The position numbers and the translations under genes were made by a program. Below the pieces are notes generated by a model that saw only the letters and a program-made list of their open reading frames with translations, was not told where the DNA came from and searched no databases. Shown piece after piece: positions 30,332-41,291 of a DNA stretch of 64,000 bases (position 1 is its first letter; each line of letters begins with the position of its first letter). The DNA is from Symbiodinium natans (Eukaryota > Sar > Dinophyceae > Suessiales > Symbiodiniaceae). Location of the stretch: positions 348,408 to 412,407 of the forward strand of contig CAJNDS010002174.1 of NCBI GenBank assembly GCA_905221605.1, read 5' to 3'.

Positions 30332-31284
30332 AAGTAATCTACTTGGTTAGGGTTTAGGGTTTAGGATTTAGGGTTTACGGTTTGGGGTTTGGGGTTTAGG
30401 GTTTAGGGCTCAGGTTTTCAGGTTCGGGTGTACATTGGTACCCTTCTGCCCATTTTTGGGGGCTCAAGGTTCCCTTATCAGGTAGTAAGTAGGCAACCCC
30501 AAAAAGGGTGCCCTTTCCATGATATTCTGGTGCCTTTCATATAGAATGGGAATTTTGGGTTTTTTCGTTTTCACTAAGACCCCGTACTACATATGTGGGT
30601 ACTTTCAAAAAAATGGGGGGTACCCTTACTATACCCCAAACTAGTACGATCCTTATGATGGGACCCCCCAAAAGGGTATATACCCCTATAGTCGGAAACC
30701 CCCCCCATATCACGACTGTAAACTTCAGAGGGTGGTCAGCCCTCCAGACTTCCGCCCTGCACCGAAGAAACTCCTAAACCCTAAACCCTAAACCCTAAAC
30801 CCTAAACCCTAAACCCTAAACCCTAAACCCTAAACCCTGAAGCCTGGACCCACTAGACCCGAATCCAAGGCCGGCCCTGCTGTCCCAGCTTGTCCTGCTT
30901 CTGGGCGCGTCTCTCCCTCAGTCGTTTCGAACCCCTCAACCCCCAACCCCCAAACCATAAACCCTAAACCCTTAAACCCTAAACCCTAACCCTAAACCCT
31001 AAACCCTAAACCCTAAACCCTAAACCCTAAACCTAGGTCGCCCAGTAACCTAGGCGTTATCATAATATGGTTACTGGGCTACCATGAAACCTAGGTTGCC
31101 CAGTAACCTGGGATTAAGCAGGAAACCCTTTTTGTTAAAAAGGGGCTCATAAGGGCACCGAAACCCCCCAAAAAAGGGGAACAAGGGTACTACTGGGCAT
31201 CCTAGAAACCCTAAACCCCCTTCCCGTGAAAAGCCCAAGCCCAAGCACAATCCCAGGCGGCTCACTACCCATGAAGTTTCTCAG

Positions 31285-31348
31285 ACAGCAGCGACTCCCC
31301 TGTGCCTCAATCAACGTGGTGTTCAACCCAGGGCTGATTGGAGAAAGG
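31285..31348 (+). CDS. Candidate exon with telomeric donor
   Basis: Acceptor AAGTTTCTCAG, one-base start, QQRLPCASINVVFNPGLI and GER; donor GTTTAGGG. Followed at about 31433-31485 by another codon-like stretch (LALDHFEEVALCETSK). Confidence 0.6.
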
Positions 31349-31739
31349 GTTTAGGGTTTAGGGTTTAGGGTTTAGGGTTTAGGGTTTAGGGTTTAGGGTT
31401 TAGGGTTTCTACATTCCCGAGTTCGCTGGCACTCGATCACTTTGAAGAAGTAGCACTGTGCGAGACCTCCAAGACCGCAAGAGCTTTTTAGGGTTAGGTT
31501 TAGGGTTTAGGCTTTACATTTGGGGCAACAGCATGGAACCTTCCCTCTGTGCTCAGGCGCCCTCGTCGTTCCCTGCTGCTTTCCGATTTGGGTGCACTCC
31601 TCCCATCGTCGCAGCCTTAGTGGCATGTCGAACCCCAAACCCCAAACCCTAAACCCTAAACCCTAAACCCTAAACCCTAAACCCTGATGAGATCGCCAGG
31701 GCAAGTCGCAAGACCCTAAACCCTAAACCCGCTCTACAT

Positions 31740-32215
31740 CTAGGACCCGGAGAACGCCCTTATTTCTTTTGTTTTGGGTTGGGCTTCCCTTATATTCCCC
31801 TTAAACCCAACAGGGCACCCTTTTTGTTCCTGGGTTACTGCTGGGTCTAGATAATATGTAGACTTAAACCATTTAAGGTTTTCGGTCCCTCTCGGTACCA
31901 ATGCTATTGGATTTTCGGTCCCTCCGGACATATGTTCCCTCCGGGATGAAGGTGATTAGCTTGCGGTCCCTCCGGGACCAATGTTATTAGTTTTTCGGCC
32001 CCTCCAGAACCAATGTTATTAGCTAGTCGGTCCCTCCCAATGCTATTTGCTTTTCGGTCCCTCCGGGATCAGTGCTATTGGCCTTTCGGTCCCTTCGGGA
32101 CCAATGCTATTCGCCATGTGGCCCGTCTGGGGCTGGGGTGGGACCAAGATTATCAGCCATTTGGTCCCTGTGGGGGGCCTTGCATTGCTTTTGTTGAAGG
32201 AATAGTGAGCAACTG
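31740..32215. repeat. Degenerate ~37-bp tandem repeat
   Basis: About eight diverged units of TTTTCGGTCCCTCCGGGACC followed by AATGCTATT(G/A)GC lie at about 31880-32180. They include inverted GGTCCC/GGGACC pairs, so each unit could fold. A family-E-like fragment lies just upstream (about 31780-31850). No exon is seen. Confidence 0.8.
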
Positions 32216-32999
32216 AAGCGTAGCGGGTTAATGAAGACCACCCTCTAAGACCTCAACGCCTCCAAGCCACTGCAAGTAACCAGGTCCAGTGGGCACCCAG
32301 AGATCTATCTTTGCCATCCCATAAGGACACCCCCCAAATGTACACACGCACCAAATATTAAAAAGGCATTCTATACGTACATATATGTATACCCATAAAT
32401 ATATAAATATACAAATACAATATATATATATATATACATATACACACACACTAATATATGCGCCCTCACCCTCTGAGGACCTATAGACTCTATAACTAAC
32501 CCTCCTGGGCCCGCCTATAAACTCCATCGACCCCAAACCGGGTTCAGAGTAAGAGCGGCAACGAAAGAACACACAAGCATTCGCGGTTCGGCCCTCTTTT
32601 CCCTGAATCCCAGAAAAAACAGATCCCACGTCTTGGGGTTGAGGGTTTGGGCTAGGGTTTAAATCCTAAACCCTACACTCTAAGATGGGTATTCAGCCAG
32701 TTCAGGGAGGGCCATCAGTTTTGCCTCCTTCACAAGCCACGCATTGTGGGGGCTTAGGGTTCAAGGTTATGGCTGCGGCTTATTTGCGTTCAGGGCTCAG
32801 GGCTCTAAATCCTCTCTGCCTCGGGGACCAAAGGAACCCCCTAAAAAGGGGTTATGGTTCGTATGCCTTGATAGGAGTTATAGTCGTACACGGATACAGG
32901 TACATGACCCCAATTTTAGGGTTCATGTGGTCCCCGGGGTTCTCGGGTTCTCACCCTAAACCCTAAACCCTAAACCCTAAACCCTAAACCCTAAACCCA

Positions 33000-33055
33000 C
33001 GATCCCACGAACCCACGAACCCACGAACCCACGCACCCACGAACCCACGAACCCC
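33000..33055. repeat. ACCCACGA 8-bp tandem repeat
   Basis: Seven units continue directly from a CCCTAAA array, so this looks like an amplified variant of it. Confidence 0.85.
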
Positions 33056-33068
33056 AGTCGCCTTGCAG

Positions 33069-33121
33069 GAATCTGCGTCAAGGTGTCAAGGAGAAGGGTG
33101 GCCTGAGGAGCAGCTCTCTGG
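33069..33121 (+). CDS. Candidate exon, two open frames
   Basis: Acceptor TCGCCTTGCAG, donor GTTTGG. Readings ESASRCQGEGWPEEQLS or NLRQGVKEKGGLRSSSL. The phase context is not fixed. Confidence 0.45.
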
Positions 33122-33837
33122 GTTTGGGGTTTAGCCGTTGGGGTTTAGGGTTTAGGGTTTAGGGTTTAGGGTTAGGGTTTGGGGTTTAGGGTTTAGGAGT
33201 TTAAGGTTTAGGATTTCAGGCCTGGGGTCTTAGGGGGGGAGGGTTCCTTATGACCCGGCTGCAGCCTTAGAGAGCTCAGCGCTTTAGCACGGGGCGCCCT
33301 CAACCAAAGAGAGCCCAAGCCCCAACCTAGGCTTTTAGGGTTTAGGGTTTAGGGTTTAGGGTTTAGGGTTTAAAGGTTTAGGGTTTAGGGTTTCATGGTT
33401 TAGGGTTTAGGCTTGAAATAGCTTTTGAGTTTTGGGAGATTACCTGGACCCCCTAAGTATGCAAAAACATTGGCCCAAAACCCGTAGAAAGGTATCATTA
33501 TTCTACATACTTTGGGGGTTAAGTAAGGCAGGGCTTCGGGGGGGTTCTAGGTTGTGGGAATTCTGGGGCACAGGGCATGGTAGGGCACGGGGCTTTAGGG
33601 TTTTTTGGGCTTCAAGATTCGAGTTGGGTTCGTTTAGGGTTTAGGGTTGAGGGTTGAGCCTAAACCCTAAACCCTAAACCCCAAACCCTAAACCCTAAAC
33701 CCTAAACCTCAAAACCTTGGCCCAGGGTTTGGGGTTTCCGGGCGGTGGAAAGGGATTTGGTTGCCCCCACCGAGCTGCTCGACGCTGATGCGCCTGGCAC
33801 TTCCTTCCCCGCCCCCCCCCCCCCCCCCCCCCCCACC

Positions 33838-33983
33838 TACTTGGAGGTTCATGGTATTCATTCACCAGTTAGAACTGTACTTCTAACCCACTTATAAGCC
33901 CCTTAAGTGCCCGAATATGGTGATACGTACAGTTCTAAGTACAGTAAGGATTGGCTGAAAACAGCACCATGAACCTCCAAGTA
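33838..33983. mobile_element. Family-A inverted-repeat element, full copy
   Basis: Same ends as 27346-27490. It lies directly after a run of about 24 C and just upstream of a likely exon (acceptor at about 34036, HILLLLLGSLKANNK). Confidence 0.9.
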
Positions 33984-34255
33984 GAGTTCTCCTATGGGTG
34001 TTTGCGATATTCGGGGTACCTTCTCGGGGCTCCTGATTAACAGTAAACACATCTTGCTGCTTCTTCTTGGGAGCCTCAAGGCCAACAACAAAACCGAACA
34101 ACATCGGGGCATCATGCAGAGCAAGGCTACCAATGGAACCCGGAAACCACCAGGCTGTTAGGGTTTAGGGTTTAGGGTTTAGGGTTTAGGGTTTAGGGTT
34201 TAGGGTTTAGGGTTTAGGGTTTAGGGTTTAGGGTTTAGGGCCGTAAACCACCCAG

Positions 34256-34301
34256 CTGCTGTCTGCCCATACACTTGCGATCGTCGCCGCTGCGCGCGCA
34301 A
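34256..34301 (+). CDS. Candidate micro-exon
   Basis: Acceptor AAACCACCCAG straight after a TTTAGGG array; LLSAHTLAIVAAARA plus one base; donor GTTCTC. Confidence 0.55.
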
Positions 34302-34738
34302 GTTCTCAAACCTCCAACAATGGTGGGCATCGGAAATCACAAGAAAATTTGTGGTTTCGGGTTTAGGCTGGATCCGGTTCGTCTAGAAGCTTAAGGGCTG
34401 AAAAGGGGCCTAGGGTTTCAGAAATGAAAGGGTATAGGGTTCCAGCAAGCCCTTGACCCACTCAAGCAGAGCGCTGTTTTGTCATCGCGTTCAGGGCCAC
34501 AATACCCCCTAAATCCCCCGAACTCTCAACCCCAAATCCCCTTAAGCCCCAAAAACCCTCTAAACCCTAAACCTACCCCTCGAAATCCTCTAGTTAAATC
34601 CCTCTGAACCCAAGACCCCTTAAACCCTAAACTCCCTGCCAAGCCCTGTCAGGTCCTAAACCCGAAACCCTAAACCCTAAACCCTAAACCCTAAACCCGA
34701 AACCCTAAACCCTAAACCCTAAACCCTAAACCCTACAG

Positions 34739-34804
34739 CGACCGCGCCATGCCGTGGCCCACGGCACCCAATGCGTCCAAGTGGCGGCCAGACCGAAGGG
34801 ATGG
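34739..34804 (+). CDS. Candidate exon with telomeric donor, 22 codons
   Basis: Acceptor AAACCCTACAG is the end of a CCCTAAA array with one altered unit, and the donor GTTTAGGG is telomeric. Reads RPRHAVAHGTQCVQVAAR and PKGW. Both splice sites of this exon thus lie in telomere-type sequence. Confidence 0.65.
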
Positions 34805-35514
34805 GTTTAGGGTTGATGGACTTTTTTTGGGGTTTAGGGTTTAGGGTTTAGGGTTTAGGGTTTAGGGTTTAGGGTTTAGGGTTTTTTTTTTATTATTTTA
34901 TTTAATTTGTGTCTGGGGTCTTGGGCTTTAAGTTTCTTGGGCCTGGTGGGGTAGGGTCTAGGGATTAGTGCTGGCAGTTGTTGCACTAGTTACCTCTAAG
35001 AAGGAGAGTGTTTCTTCTTGATCCTTTGGGTGCAAGAACTTCAGTTGCTTTGGATGTTTTGCGGGGTGGCAAGGTGGTCGCGAAATGCTCCCATAAACCG
35101 CAACTCATAGCGCTTCTGACCAGGAATCTTTAAGTGCTTTAGAGGGTTCTAGGTTTCTCTGTAGTCTGTAGATGTTTCAGGATTGGGGGTCCTGAGGGCT
35201 CAGGATTCCGGGCGAGGAGCCCTGACCCTAAAACCTAAAACCTAAACCCTAAACCCTAAACCCTCAACCCTAAACCCTAAACCCTAAACCCTAAGGTGTC
35301 GGATCGTAGGCTTTTCGTAGGTTGAGCCCCAAAACCCTGAACCCCTAAACCAAGGGCTTGGGGATTAGAGCTCCTAAGCCCTAAGCCCTCAACCCCAACC
35401 CCAACCCGAGTCAGGGTTTAGGGTTTAGGGTTTAGGGTCTAGGGTTTGGGTTGAGGGTTGGGGGTTGAGGGATTTAGGGTTTAGGGTTAAACCCTAAACC
35501 CGAAACCCGACTCA

Positions 35515-35586
35515 GGATGCAATGCACCAGCTGTGGCGAGGGACGGGGGCCTCTCAGGAGCTTGCTGTCTCTCGAGGAGACCCGGT
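35515..35586 (+). CDS. Candidate exon, two open frames
   Basis: Acceptor CCCGACTCAG. Readings DAMHQLWRGTGASQELAVS or MQCTSCGEGRGPLRSLL. Donor GTTGGA. Frame not fixed. Confidence 0.45.
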
Positions 35587-35763
35587 TGGACTCGATTTCT
35601 TTCCTGAAACCCTAAACCCTAAACCCGAAACCGTAAACCCTTACAGCTCTACATGCCCCTAAACCCTCAACCCTAGAGGTTGTGGGAGTTCCTAAACCCC
35701 AAACCCCACCACTCTTCCCTTTGGGTCTTCAACGGATTTGGGTCTTCAAAGGCCAGGTCATAT

Positions 35764-35851
35764 GGGGGTTTCCGAAAATGAGGGACCCCTAATTTTTACC
35801 CCCAAATGTCAAGAAGGACCCCAATAAGGTACCCCGAATTTCGGAAACCCC
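35764..35851. mobile_element. Inverted-repeat element (single copy)
   Basis: Ends GGGGTTTCCGAAA and TTTCGGAAACCCC are inverted; about 88 bp. Confidence 0.75.
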
Positions 35852-36178
35852 AAACCCCAAACCACAAAACCCCAAACCCTAAACCCCAAACCCCAAACCC
35901 CAAACCCCAAACCCTAAACCCTAAACCCCAAACCCTAAACCCTAAACCCTAAACACAAACCCCCACATGAAGCAAGGCGAGGGTCCGGCTTAGGCTCTTA
36001 AAGTCCCGCGGCGCTCCTGGATCCTAAGTTTGCGGTTTAGGGTTTAGGGTTTAGGGTTTGGGGTTTGGGGTTTGGGGTTTAGGGGTTGGGTCCCACATCC
36101 TCCCTATCCTCCGAAGGGCCTGAACCAGCCATGGCCTCCCCTTCCCCTGATTTCAGATCTCCCGAGAGCCTTATCCTT

Positions 36179-36277
36179 AGTAGTAGAGTGGGTAACCTTT
36201 AACCTTTTTGGGTTAATATATTCCCCTTAAAATCCCAAAGGTTAACCTTTAAAACCCCTAGGTACTGGACAACTAAG
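36179..36277. mobile_element. Family-G inverted-repeat element
   Basis: Contains GGTAACCTTTAACC and inverted GGTTAACCTTTAA with a central TATTCCCCTTA. Near copy at 1536-1641; a third copy is cut by telomeric repeat at 5502-5545. Confidence 0.85.
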
Positions 36278-36321
36278 TATCTCTGAAAACCTTCGCACCC
36301 TGAGTCTCAAAGCCCTTGCAG

Positions 36322-36392
36322 GAGCAGTTGGAGCTTTCCTTCAAACAGCTTCGCCACACCTTGGCAGAGGCGTGGGTGGCGAGAGTCAGTGG
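36322..36392 (+). CDS. Candidate exon, 23 codons, helical
   Basis: Acceptor AAGCCCTTGCAG, donor GTGAGA (near consensus). Reads EQLELSFKQLRHTLAEAW, then VARVS plus two bases. Product unknown. Confidence 0.75.
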
Positions 36393-36399
36393 GTGAGAG

Positions 36400-36777
36400 T
36401 CGTACAGGCGCCTGCTCCACGACAGTTCGGCTACCTGAGTTGTTCCGTTTAGCGCTTAGGGCTGACGGCTCAGGGCTCAGGGCTTAGGCCTTGGGGCTTA
36501 AGGCTTAGGGCTTAGGGCTTAGGAGTGCTGATGACATGCATGAGCCTCATGAATGACCTTTCTCCCGGTATACTTGCAGTACTCGTATAAAAAATTGCTG
36601 TACCCGAAATCTGAGGTTTTTTTTCAGGAACTTAGATCAAAGAATCTGGATGTTTGTTTCTCGCAATGGTATCCTTATTATGGGAAGTTGATATACGAAA
36701 ATGGGTTTGTTCACAGTTAGCAACAACCCAGCCTAAATCCCTCTAAGCCCTATCGCCCATATGCCCTGCACCCGCAG
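36400..36777. other. Stretch without clear exon
   Basis: Unique AT-richer DNA with a GGGCTTA variant block at about 36450-36520. Nothing else recognised. Confidence 0.5.
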
Positions 36778-36825
36778 CGTAGACTTGCACCAACGATTGC
36801 GAAACAAGCAAGGCCTTCCACCATA
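36778..36825 (+). CDS. Candidate exon
   Basis: Acceptor CTGCACCCGCAG. Phase 0 gives RRLAPTIAKQARPSTI and links in frame to 37370; an alternative phase (VDLHQRLRNKQGLPP) fits the exon before. Donor GTGGCA. Confidence 0.5.
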
Positions 36826-36869
36826 GTGGCACAATGATTCTGATAATTTACTTTAAAAAAGAAGATATA

Positions 36870-36985
36870 CTAGTATAGTATTGTCAGAATATCGTCATAT
36901 ACTCTCAGTAGGGACAATTAGATAATAATACTAGTTGCTAGTATAGTACTATCATGACTTCAGAGTACTCTTAGTAGGGCTACAT
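36870..36985. repeat. Diverged ~68-bp direct duplication
   Basis: CTAGTATAGTA(T/C)T(G/A)TCA...CTC(A/T)(C/T)AGTAGGG occurs twice in tandem with differences. AT-rich, intronic or intergenic. Confidence 0.6.
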
Positions 36986-37101
36986 CAGGTCATGACTGTT
37001 CCTGCAACGCTTTTCTTGCTGGTCCGGATCATGCCTAGGGCTTCCACCTACACTCGCAAGAAACCCTGAACCCGAATCCCCGAGCCCCAAACCTCCTACA
37101 T

Positions 37102-37204
37102 GTTGGGATGTTCCCCCTTATACTAACGGTCCTTAATTGGGATTATAGTCGCCCCCTGTTCTATTCCCTATTAAGGACTGTTAGCATAAGGGCGAACATA
37201 CCAA
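37102..37204. mobile_element. Family-B inverted-repeat element, full copy
   Basis: Left TTGGGATGTTCCCCCTTATA and right ...TAAGGGCGAACATACCAA are inverted, with an internal CCTTAATTGGGA/TCCCTATTAAGG pair. Related copies at about 1026-1113, 17090-17134 (half), 41020-41060 (part) and 57912-57990. Confidence 0.85.
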
Positions 37205-37369
37205 TCCTAAATCTCTAAACCTGAAAGTCCTGAAGCCCCAATCCCTAGAACCCTAAAGCCCGAACCCCCAAATCCTCCACATCTCACCCTAAACCCTACA
37301 CCCTAAACCCTAAACCCTAAACCCTAAATAAACCTTTGAATCCTAAACCCTAAAGCCTAAGCTAAGCAG

Positions 37370-37471
37370 GTGCGAGATGAGATTGCAACTCTGCAAACCA
37401 CGCAGACCGAGCCTCCTCCTCCGGAGAGTCCGGTGATCGAATCTGTGAGGCGCCATTTCGAGCTCTCCTAA
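37370..37471 (+). CDS. Candidate exon, possible gene end
   Basis: Acceptor GCTAAGCAG, VRDEIATLQTTQTEPPPPES, then PVIESVRRHFELS and a TAA stop. A GTGAGG donor after residue 25 (exon end 37444, phase 0) would instead lead to 37655-37690 and 37893-38007 in frame. Confidence 0.65.
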   Translation: MRDEIATLQTTQTEPPPPESPVIESVRRHFELS

Positions 37472-37485
37472 GCCCTCAATTTAGG

Positions 37486-37612
37486 GTTCAGGGTTCAGGG
37501 TTCAGGGTTCAGGGTTCAGGGTTCAGGGTTTAGGGTTTAGGGTTTAGGGTTTAGGGTTTAGGGTTTAGGGTTTAGGGTTTAGGGTTTAGGGTTTAGGGTT
37601 TAGGGTTTAGGG
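37486..37612. repeat. TTCAGGG variant block then TTTAGGG array
   Basis: About seven TTCAGGG units lead into about eleven TTTAGGG units. Confidence 0.92.
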
Positions 37613-37654
37613 CGACATGAGTGGCTATGAAGCCTCAACCTCGAGCCCCCGAAG

Positions 37655-37690
37655 GCTTCAATCACTCCAAAACCGGGATCGAAACCCTGC
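37655..37690 (+). CDS. Candidate micro-exon
   Basis: Acceptor CCCCCGAAG, ASITPKPGSKPC, consensus donor GTAAGT, phase 0 to 0. Confidence 0.5.
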
Positions 37691-37892
37691 GTAAGTTTCG
37701 GTTTGGGGTTTAGGGTTTAGGGCTTAGGGCTTAGGGCTTCGGATTTAGGATTTAGGGTTTGGGTTCACCCGGCTTGACGCAAGCTTCTGATGGAACCCTA
37801 AACCCTAAACCCTAAACCCTAAACCCTAAACCCTAAACCCTAAACCCTAAACCCTAAACCCTAAACCCTAAACCCTAAACCCTAAATCCCAG

Positions 37893-38007
37893 TTCCTGAG
37901 CCTGGAAATTTCTACGCCGGCCTTGGTCCAGATTGGGTCCAGAGCCCATCGATCTGCAAAATATCTCCGACATCTCCGCGTCAATGAGCGCCTTGGCACT
38001 CCGGAAG
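37893..38007 (+). CDS. Candidate exon, 38 codons
   Basis: Acceptor CCTAAATCCCAG at the end of a CCCTAAA array; donor GTTTAGGG. Begins FLSLEISTPALVQIGSRA and ends RVNERLGTPE plus one base. One of the longest clean exons in this region; product unknown. Confidence 0.75.
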
Positions 38008-38160
38008 GTTTAGGGTTTAGGGTTTAGGGTTTAGGGCTTGGGGTTTGGGGTTTAGGGTTTAGGGTAAAGGGTTTAGGGTTTAGGGCTTGGGGTTTAGGGT
38101 TTAGGGTTTAGGGTAAAGGGTTTAGGGTTTAGGGCTTGGGGTTTAGCGGGTTTAGGGTAT
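38008..38160. repeat. Higher-order telomeric repeat, about 55-bp period
   Basis: A block ending in GGGTAAAGGG is repeated with GGGCTTGGGG variants. It starts at the donor of the exon 37893-38007. Confidence 0.8.
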
Positions 38161-38449
38161 GGGGCAGCCTTCGGGTTGGTGGTTTCAGGTGTTTGGGGTG
38201 TCAGCATTGTATGGGTTAGGGCCCGGGGTTTAGCTCGGCGACATATTTTTTCCCTTCTTGGGCTTAAGAGGCGTATATCTAGGAATATTTGTCAGAGGGC
38301 GTTAAGGGCCATCCCGGTTAGGCTTGATGGTTAGAGCGGATCAGGGGCCTGGGCACAAGGAACTGGGTCGAGTTGTGTCGAGGCTTGCGTTTGCTAGTTC
38401 TGGATGTTCAGAATGTCTCCAACCTGTTCTCAAGAAGCCCCTGTAATTT

Positions 38450-38534
38450 ACCCTAAGGGTGCATGTACCACGTTCTTATATTACTTGGGCCCGGAGCTAC
38501 TTCAAGGCCCAGGTATTCCATGGACCCTTAGGGT
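38450..38534. mobile_element. Inverted-repeat element (single copy)
   Basis: Ends ACCCTAAGGGTGCATG and CATGGACCCTTAGGGT are inverted; about 85 bp. Confidence 0.75.
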
Positions 38535-39123
38535 TAGGGCACCCCCCCCATAGGAAACTACCATTTAATTTGGAAAGCTGTGTGCAAGATTCAGCTAAGG
38601 GCTTCCCGATAATTATCCCTATTGGTTGGTTTGCTTGCTTCAGGTTCGCAACAAGCAAGCCCTAAAGCCGAAACCCTAAACCAAGGTTTTGGGGTTTAGG
38701 GTTTAGGGTTTAGGGTTTAGGGTTCAGCGTCCGGCCAGCCCGCACCCTGTAGTGTGAAGTGGCACTTGCAACTGAGATGTCTGAGATCCCAGGAAACCCT
38801 AAACCCTAAACCCTAAACCCTAAACCCTAAACCCTAAACCCTAAACCCTAAACCCCGCCATGAACTCATCCTTTCAGGGCCTCAGGGCTGAGCCCCCCCA
38901 CTCCTCCAAAGCTCTAAAGAAAGTTTTCCTACGAGGGTTTAGGGTTTAGGGTTTAGGGTTTAGGGTTTAGGGTTTAGGGTTTAGGGTTTAGGGTTTAGGG
39001 TTCAGGGTTTAGGGTTTAGGGTTTAGGGTTTGCTAGTAAAAGCTCAAGCAAATTCCCCTTAAGTGCGCTTCTATTCTTGATCCGATAACACTAAGCCCTA
39101 AACACCCTACAGGAGCCTGTCAG

Positions 39124-39214
39124 CCGAATCCCCAGAAAGCCTCGGCTACACCCAGGGCCTGTTTTGGCGCCTCCAGAAAAAAGTACTGCGTTGGAGGCGC
39201 CCCGTGCTTCGGAG
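39124..39214 (+). CDS. Candidate exon, 29 codons
   Basis: Acceptor GGAGCCTGTCAG; split codon, then ESPESLGYTQGLFWRLQ and KKVLRWRRPVLR; donor GTCGAT. Its phase-2 end agrees with the one-base start at 39307. Confidence 0.7.
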
Positions 39215-39306
39215 GTCGATGGATGAAGGGTTGAAGGTTAGGGTCTCAATTCGTCCAGATATCGGGCTTTGTGGTTTAGGGTTTCGGGTTTTCTGTGCTT
39301 CAACAG

Positions 39307-39442
39307 CTTCCAGGAGCCTCCTTGCCCTCGCGGCAGATCAGAGGGATCAGAAGCGTGTGAGTCTCCGCTGCTTCCTTGGTCGTTGTGTTCGCTGGAGAGG
39401 TTCTCAGCACCAGCCCCGTCCCCTGTAGCCGTGAACACCTGA
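39307..39442 (+). CDS. Candidate terminal exon
   Basis: Strong pyrimidine-rich acceptor (TTTTCTGTGCTTCAACAG). With the split Ser codon it reads FQEPPCPRGRSEGSEACE and on to APSPVAVNT and TGA. Ser/Pro/Glu-rich, probably disordered C-terminus. An antisense frame across 39238-39537 is taken as a shadow. If right, a gene ends here and another begins between about 39.5 and 44 kb. Confidence 0.6.
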
Positions 39443-40082
39443 AACCTCGATCCCACATCTTCGACCCCAATCATGGGACGCTCTGTGACATTCTTCTCTA
39501 TGCAGTTCTTTTCGAGTGAAAGTCGGTTCAACCTCATTCTGTTCTATTCTTTTCGACTCGGCTAAACCATACTTGTTGTATGTATTAAACCTTGCCCTGA
39601 AACCTTCAACAAAACACCTTATATGCTGCCGGCGGCAGCCTTAGTCTGGCGAGGGCCGTCTGCCAACCACTCGGACAGTTTTGAGATGTTCTGAGTACAT
39701 TTGGGATTTCCCCCACTCCCATCTGCCCGAAGTCATCCTTATCACAGATTATAGAAGCCCCTCAAAAAGGTTACCCCTATGTTGGCTCACAAACCTCAAC
39801 CCGAAACCCGAGACCCTAAACCCCAGCCCTAAACCCTAAACCCTTGGAAGTCTGCACATCCTTAGGCCTCGTGGCTCTAGAAGAAGCCCCAAGCCTGTTC
39901 TTTGATAGGTACCGCTGGTGCTTCGAAACCAATCCCGTGACTACCAGGATTCGGAGTAGGGTTGGGGGTTTAGGGTTCAGGGTTTAGGGTTCAGGGTTTA
40001 GGGTCTAGGGTTTGGGGTCCAGGGCTTAGGGGTTAGGGCTTAGGGTTTTAGGGTTTAGGGCTTAGGCCAACTTGGGCTGTAG

Positions 40083-40141
40083 TGGATGCGGCTTTGAGGG
40101 AGTTCACCCTGCGCTGCTCATGTGGCAAAGAGGCTTGTGAC
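40083..40141 (+). CDS. Candidate exon, Cys-rich
   Basis: Acceptor CTTGGGCTGTAG; two-base start, DAALREFTLRCSCGKEACD plus one base; donor GTTTAGG. Read on past the donor, a further CPTCG follows, so the CxC...C...CxxC spacing could be a zinc site if no intron is removed. Confidence 0.5.
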
Positions 40142-40605
40142 GGTTTAGGTTTCACCTGTCCTACATGTGGTTTAGGGTTTAGGGGGTTTAGGGTTTAGGG
40201 TTTCGGGTTTTGGGGACCTGTCGATTCGAGTTTGATAGACACCTTGCCCAGACCACGTTTGCATGTTAAGGTCTCAATATCGTGTACTCTAGTTGCCACA
40301 GCCGTGATGTAAATTTGGGTGTGCCAGCATCGTGCCCAAGTCTGCCCAGTGTCTCCTAGCTAGAGAAGGTTGGCAAGAGAACTGACTCTAAGCACAGCTA
40401 CATGCACAAGTTTTTGGTACCGTGGTGTTGCTTGAAACTTGCACCCTAAATAAACCCTAACACCACCCCCTCAGCCCAGAAACCACGAATCACCCCTGAA
40501 CATAAGCCCTAATGACCCAAAGCCCTAAACGCAAATCCTAAACCCTAAGCCCTAAGCCCTAAGCCCTAAACCCTAAACCCGAACACCCCTCAACGCCCAA
40601 CCAGG

Positions 40606-40670
40606 ACCTGGCAAGCCGGTCTGCGTGGATTGCAGCCGAAAGGACCAAGGCGGCAGTCGCTGCAACACAC
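40606..40670 (+). CDS. Candidate exon with GTAAGG donor
   Basis: Acceptor CCCAACCAG, near-consensus donor GTAAGG. Reads DLASRSAWIAAERTKAAVAA and TH plus a split codon. A second frame (GKPVCVDCSRKDQGG) is also open. Boundaries good to a few bases. Confidence 0.55.
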
Positions 40671-41211
40671 GGTAAGGGTTCAGTTTAGGGTTTAGGGCTT
40701 AGGGCTTAGGGTTTAGGGTTAAGGGTTTGGGGTTTAAGGGTGTAGGGTTTAGGGTTTAGGGTTTAGGTCTTAACGTTTAGGGTTTAGGGTCTAGGGTTCA
40801 GGGCTAAGGTGAGGGGGCTGAGGGTAGAATGATGGCAGTGTTCATAACAAAGCAGAATATTCAATACATATGTGTATATATATATACACACATGCATGAA
40901 CGATGGCCAGACAAATTAATGGATAGGCCTATCGCGATCCCACAAAATCCCAAAACTATTGTTCATTGCTCTGTTCTGTGATTGCTTGTTCTGCCATATT
41001 GCTTGGGATTTTCACCCTTCTACTTGCAGTCCTGAATAGGGAGTATAGCACCCCAATCTATGAAAGTGCTCAGCTGGTTCGTCGTTTTTTGGGCTGCTTG
41101 GATTCTTAGAACGCTCTTCCAGGGATTCTATAGAGCTCATTCCCTCATTCCCTACTAAGAAGCCAGTCGGGTCCCTAAACCCTAAACCCTAAACCCTAGT
41201 GAGTGTCGAAG

Positions 41212-41291
41212 GCGATGGCACAAGGCTCCAACCTCGTGGACGTTATCGCCTCGGAAGGCCACGGGCGGCCCGGCCCAGCAAGGAGATTCGG
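41212..41291 (+). CDS. Candidate exon, 26 codons
   Basis: Acceptor GTGTCGAAG; AMAQGSNLVDVIASEGHG, then RPGPARRF plus two bases; donor GTTTAGGG of a long array. Confidence 0.65.

Noticed and set aside
39238-39537. 99-codon minus-strand frame
   Set aside because: The + strand reading has a strong acceptor and phase-matched upstream exon; the antisense frame is best explained as its shadow.
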